A stretch of 64,000 nt of DNA from Nitrosomonas mobilis (GTDB lineage: Bacteria > Pseudomonadota > Gammaproteobacteria > Burkholderiales > Nitrosomonadaceae), in the NCBI RefSeq assembly GCF_900103035.1, contig NZ_FMWO01000032.1, positions 1-64,000 on the forward strand, given 5' to 3'. Shown one piece after another: positions 62,010 through 64,000 of this stretch (within the stretch, counting starts at the first letter, position 1; each line of letters opens with the position of its first letter). Made by a program: the position numbers and the translations under genes. Below the pieces are notes generated by a model. That model made no database searches and had not been told where the DNA came from. It saw only the letters and a list, made by a program, of their open reading frames with translations.

Positions 62010-63638
62010 ATGGTTAAAATGCAATCATTAATTGTGCTAGATATTGGAGCGGATGCGACTAATGGATTACCAAATATGACTACAAAACACGAAGAATTAT
62101 TATTGAAAGCGAAGAGCTTAATCGCCGCCGGTAAGTTCAATGATGCTGATGCAATACTCGATCCACTGAAAATTGAGAATCCGCTGTCGCAGGATGTGGC
62201 CAGATTATGGTGCTCGCTGGCGATGCGTACCGGTCGGGCGACCGATGTGCCTGCGTATGCCGCAAAAATTTATGCGCATGTGCAAGGAGATTTTCACAAG
62301 GCACATTGGGCGCATGTGCTGGGGACCGCGAGTTTTGTTTTACTGGATTTACCCTCCGCCCAAGCACATTTCACTGATGCGCTGAATCACTTGATGGCGC
62401 TGGCCAGAACGGGAAAAATCCCGCCGCAGAAAGAGCCGGTGAAACTGCTGCAAACCGAGGAAAATGTCTTTGTCTCGGGCAAAGCCGAGCAATTGCTATG
62501 GACGACGTGCGCGCAACTGGCCAGGCTGGATATTCCAGCATTTCCTTTTGCCGGCACTTTGCTGGGCTTGGTTCGTAACGGATGCCTGCTGGATTTCGAC
62601 AAGGATCTCGACATCGCCGTGCGCATGGAATCGTGGGATGCCTGTTGTGCTGCGTTGGAGCAAGCCGGGTGGGCGCGCTCGCCGATGCGGATTGAATACG
62701 CCAATTACCGCGATTACGTGCACCCGGAATTGGGGATTACGCTCGATATCTGCGGCCTGCAGGCGAGAGGCAAGCAGATCGTAGGCGGTTTCGCGCTGCC
62801 CGGTTATCCCGATGAGTATCAGCGGGTATCAGTTTTTCCCAAATTTGATCTGACCCCACGCGAAACAGATTATGGCATGGTCTGGTTTCCGCGCCAGCCG
62901 GAAAAAATTCTTACTGCATTTTACGGCGACTGGCGCACGCCAAATCCTCATTGGGATACCGTGGTATCCGCGCTCAATCTGGAGAGTTTTACCTTGCTGG
63001 TGCGCTGCTATGCGTATCACCGGCTGATACAGCGCTGGCTGGTGGGTGATTTGTCCAAAGCATGGTGTTATGCGCATCAGATCGCGTTAAAAGACCCTGA
63101 TGACGTACTCGCGCTGCGCAGCCGCCAATGGCTGGAACGGGCGCTTATACGCTTGAAGCGGGAAATCCCCGCGTGGCCAATAAATCAACGGCAAATACGC
63201 GTGTATACCCGCATGGTGGCCGATCTATTTCATGAAGGCCATGTGAATTTCCTGCAAACAGCGCGTGCATTGGGAACACATTTGACAGTGTGCGTGGTTT
63301 CGGATGAGCGCGTGGTGGAAAACAAAGGTAAGCTGCCGGTCATGAAACAGACCGAACGCGCCGCCGTCGTCGCCGCGTGCAAATACGCCAATGCCGTAAT
63401 AACGGAAACCCCGGCGAGTGTCACGCTGGAATTTATGCAACAACATGGCTTTGATATTTACACCTTTGCCTGCGCATCGGAGCAGGAACGTTTGGATAAA
63501 TACAAGCTATGCGAGTCATTGCCAGCAGAAATGATTCAGGAGCTTACGTATACATCCGGTATTTCGACATCTGACCTCGTCATGCGTATATTGGATGGTG
63601 TGGGAAGTAAGAAAGCAAATCGCAAGGGTAGCGCGTAG
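62010..63638 (+). CDS. TPR / LicD-like / cytidylyltransferase fusion protein
   Basis: A protein of up to 542 residues (start uncertain: ATG 62010, 62019 or 62076; the last gives MTTKHEELLLKAK). The N-terminal 150 residues are TPR-like helices. The middle domain has AGTLLGLVRNGCLLDFDKDL followed by DIAV (181-204), the nucleotidyltransferase-fold signature of LicD/fukutin phosphotransferases. The C-terminal domain is a cytidylyltransferase: HEGH (408-411) in VADLFHEGHVNFL, and YTSGISTSDLVMRI near the end. In phosphocholine pathways LicC activates and LicD transfers; here both activities seem joined in one chain. The acceptor (glycan, protein or lipid) is unknown. Confidence 0.82.
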   Translation: MVKMQSLIVLDIGADATNGLPNMTTKHEELLLKAKSLIAAGKFNDADAILDPLKIENPLSQDVARLWCSLAMRTGRATDVPAYAAKIYAHVQGDFHKAHWAHVLGTASFVLLDLPSAQAHFTDALNHLMALARTGKIPPQKEPVKLLQTEENVFVSGKAEQLLWTTCAQLARLDIPAFPFAGTLLGLVRNGCLLDFDKDLDIAVRMESWDACCAALEQAGWARSPMRIEYANYRDYVHPELGITLDICGLQARGKQIVGGFALPGYPDEYQRVSVFPKFDLTPRETDYGMVWFPRQPEKILTAFYGDWRTPNPHWDTVVSALNLESFTLLVRCYAYHRLIQRWLVGDLSKAWCYAHQIALKDPDDVLALRSRQWLERALIRLKREIPAWPINQRQIRVYTRMVADLFHEGHVNFLQTARALGTHLTVCVVSDERVVENKGKLPVMKQTERAAVVAACKYANAVITETPASVTLEFMQQHGFDIYTFACASEQERLDKYKLCESLPAEMIQELTYTSGISTSDLVMRILDGVGSKKANRKGSA

Positions 63639-63694
63639 AAATACAATCAAATACAATCGAGGGCAAGTTAAAGTTAATACTAATACTTATGAGC

Positions 63695-63827
63695 ACCTCT
63701 AGAAATTCAGGTTTCACCACAATACTTCGTTACTCACAAAAGTTGCCTTCTTACACATCAGTAATATACTACGCCAATATTTTTTATTCGCGCCCAGTCT
63801 TGCTTAAAACTCTGAATTTTTAGAGGT
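63695..63827. repeat. MITE-like repeat, copy E (inverted)
   Basis: In the opposite orientation to copies A-D. Its complement reads CCTCTAAAAATTCAGAGTTT, then GACTGGGCGCGAATAAAAAA, GTATTGTGGTGAAACC and TGAATTTCTAGAGG. It is full length and ends 57 bases before the dgt start. Confidence 0.7.
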
Positions 63828-63883
63828 ACTTTTATGAAATTTACACTCTGGCACGATGTCGTTCCACCAGTTTCAGATTCCTC

Positions 63884-64000
63884 ATGACTTTAATTGAGCT
63901 GGCACATTATGCCGTATCCGATCGGAATTCGCGCGGGCGTCGAATTCACGAATCTTCGCCTTCCGGACGCAGTGAATTTCAGCGAGACCGGGACAGAATC
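63884..64000 (+). CDS. dgt: Deoxyguanosinetriphosphate triphosphohydrolase, N-terminal part
   Basis: The first 39 codons of a gene that runs off the window: [20 protein letters not shown], then [19 protein letters not shown]. The phrase S-R-G-R-R plus F-Q-R-D-R-D-R-I is the N-terminal signature of dGTPases of the HD superfamily, which split dGTP to deoxyguanosine and triphosphate. The ATG at 63884 is the only start before an in-frame stop at 63821. No strong ribosome binding site is seen. The HD catalytic motif lies outside the window. Confidence 0.78.
   Translation, partial: MTLIELAHYAVSDRNSRGRRIHESSPSGRSEFQRDRDRI

Overview
The window looks like a chromosome segment of a betaproteobacterium, most likely a nitrifier close to Nitrosomonas. 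This is inferred from the protein character and gene neighbourhoods (EF-P beside tamAB, a sigma factor with a DUF3619 partner, a ubiCAD run, a ceruloplasmin-type multicopper oxidase). No rRNA or amo/hao genes are present to prove it. Housekeeping blocks alternate with stretches crowded with decayed insertion sequences.

Layout. 1-2454: an IS21-family element (istB cut by the window edge, istA, four 23-bp terminal repeats). 2671-4319: cation:proton antiporter plus CBS protein. 4420-12430: an insertion-sequence graveyard (IS21, IS5, IS200/IS605, IS256, IS1595, IS630 and IS3 remnants, a broken integrase, a broken ParE-like toxin) around intact metabolic genes (glutathione S-transferase, zinc alcohol dehydrogenase, SDR, nucleoside deaminase, VOC protein). 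12543-16194: a three-gene redox operon (Fe-S subunit, fumarate-reductase-like flavoprotein, NuoF-like NADH subunit). 16381-17930: a coupled GNAT/nitrilase pair. 17990-21235: RAYT, IS21, IS1595, IS30 and IS91 relics around tRNA-Thr and a BON lipoprotein. 21403-27916: ubiDAC, pilG-like regulator, trkH-trkA. 28172-28558: a tRNA Pro-Arg-His operon with a visible promoter. 28922-40176: a His-rich membrane protein, PEBP, apt, serS, a DUF6781-like protein, UDG, efp, tamA, tamB. 40350-41509: sigma factor and DUF3619 partner.

42162-47616 is the best candidate for an undescribed system. Three co-directional, tightly spaced genes encode a protein with a C-terminal DUF559-like PD-(D/E)xK nuclease domain, a putative winged-helix protein, and a 1059-residue double ATPase (AAA+/STAND-like module, repeat-encoded Pro-Val linker, HerA/FtsK-like module). 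It is flanked by transposon scars: a merF/resolvase junction upstream, and an IS21 solo end plus a TonB-receptor fragment downstream. Nuclease plus HerA-type ATPase is a recurring anti-phage theme, so a defence role is plausible but inferred.

48011-53730 is an RND efflux operon. 54708-63638 is an iron-themed block: Fur-box-like sites stand before a TonB-dependent receptor, an internally duplicated exported protein, and an RTX protein diverging from a LicD/cytidylyltransferase fusion; a two-domain multicopper oxidase lies within. The window ends in the start of a dGTPase gene. A small MITE-like repeat occurs five times (29579, 33136, 40193, 54744, 63695), four times just upstream of a gene.
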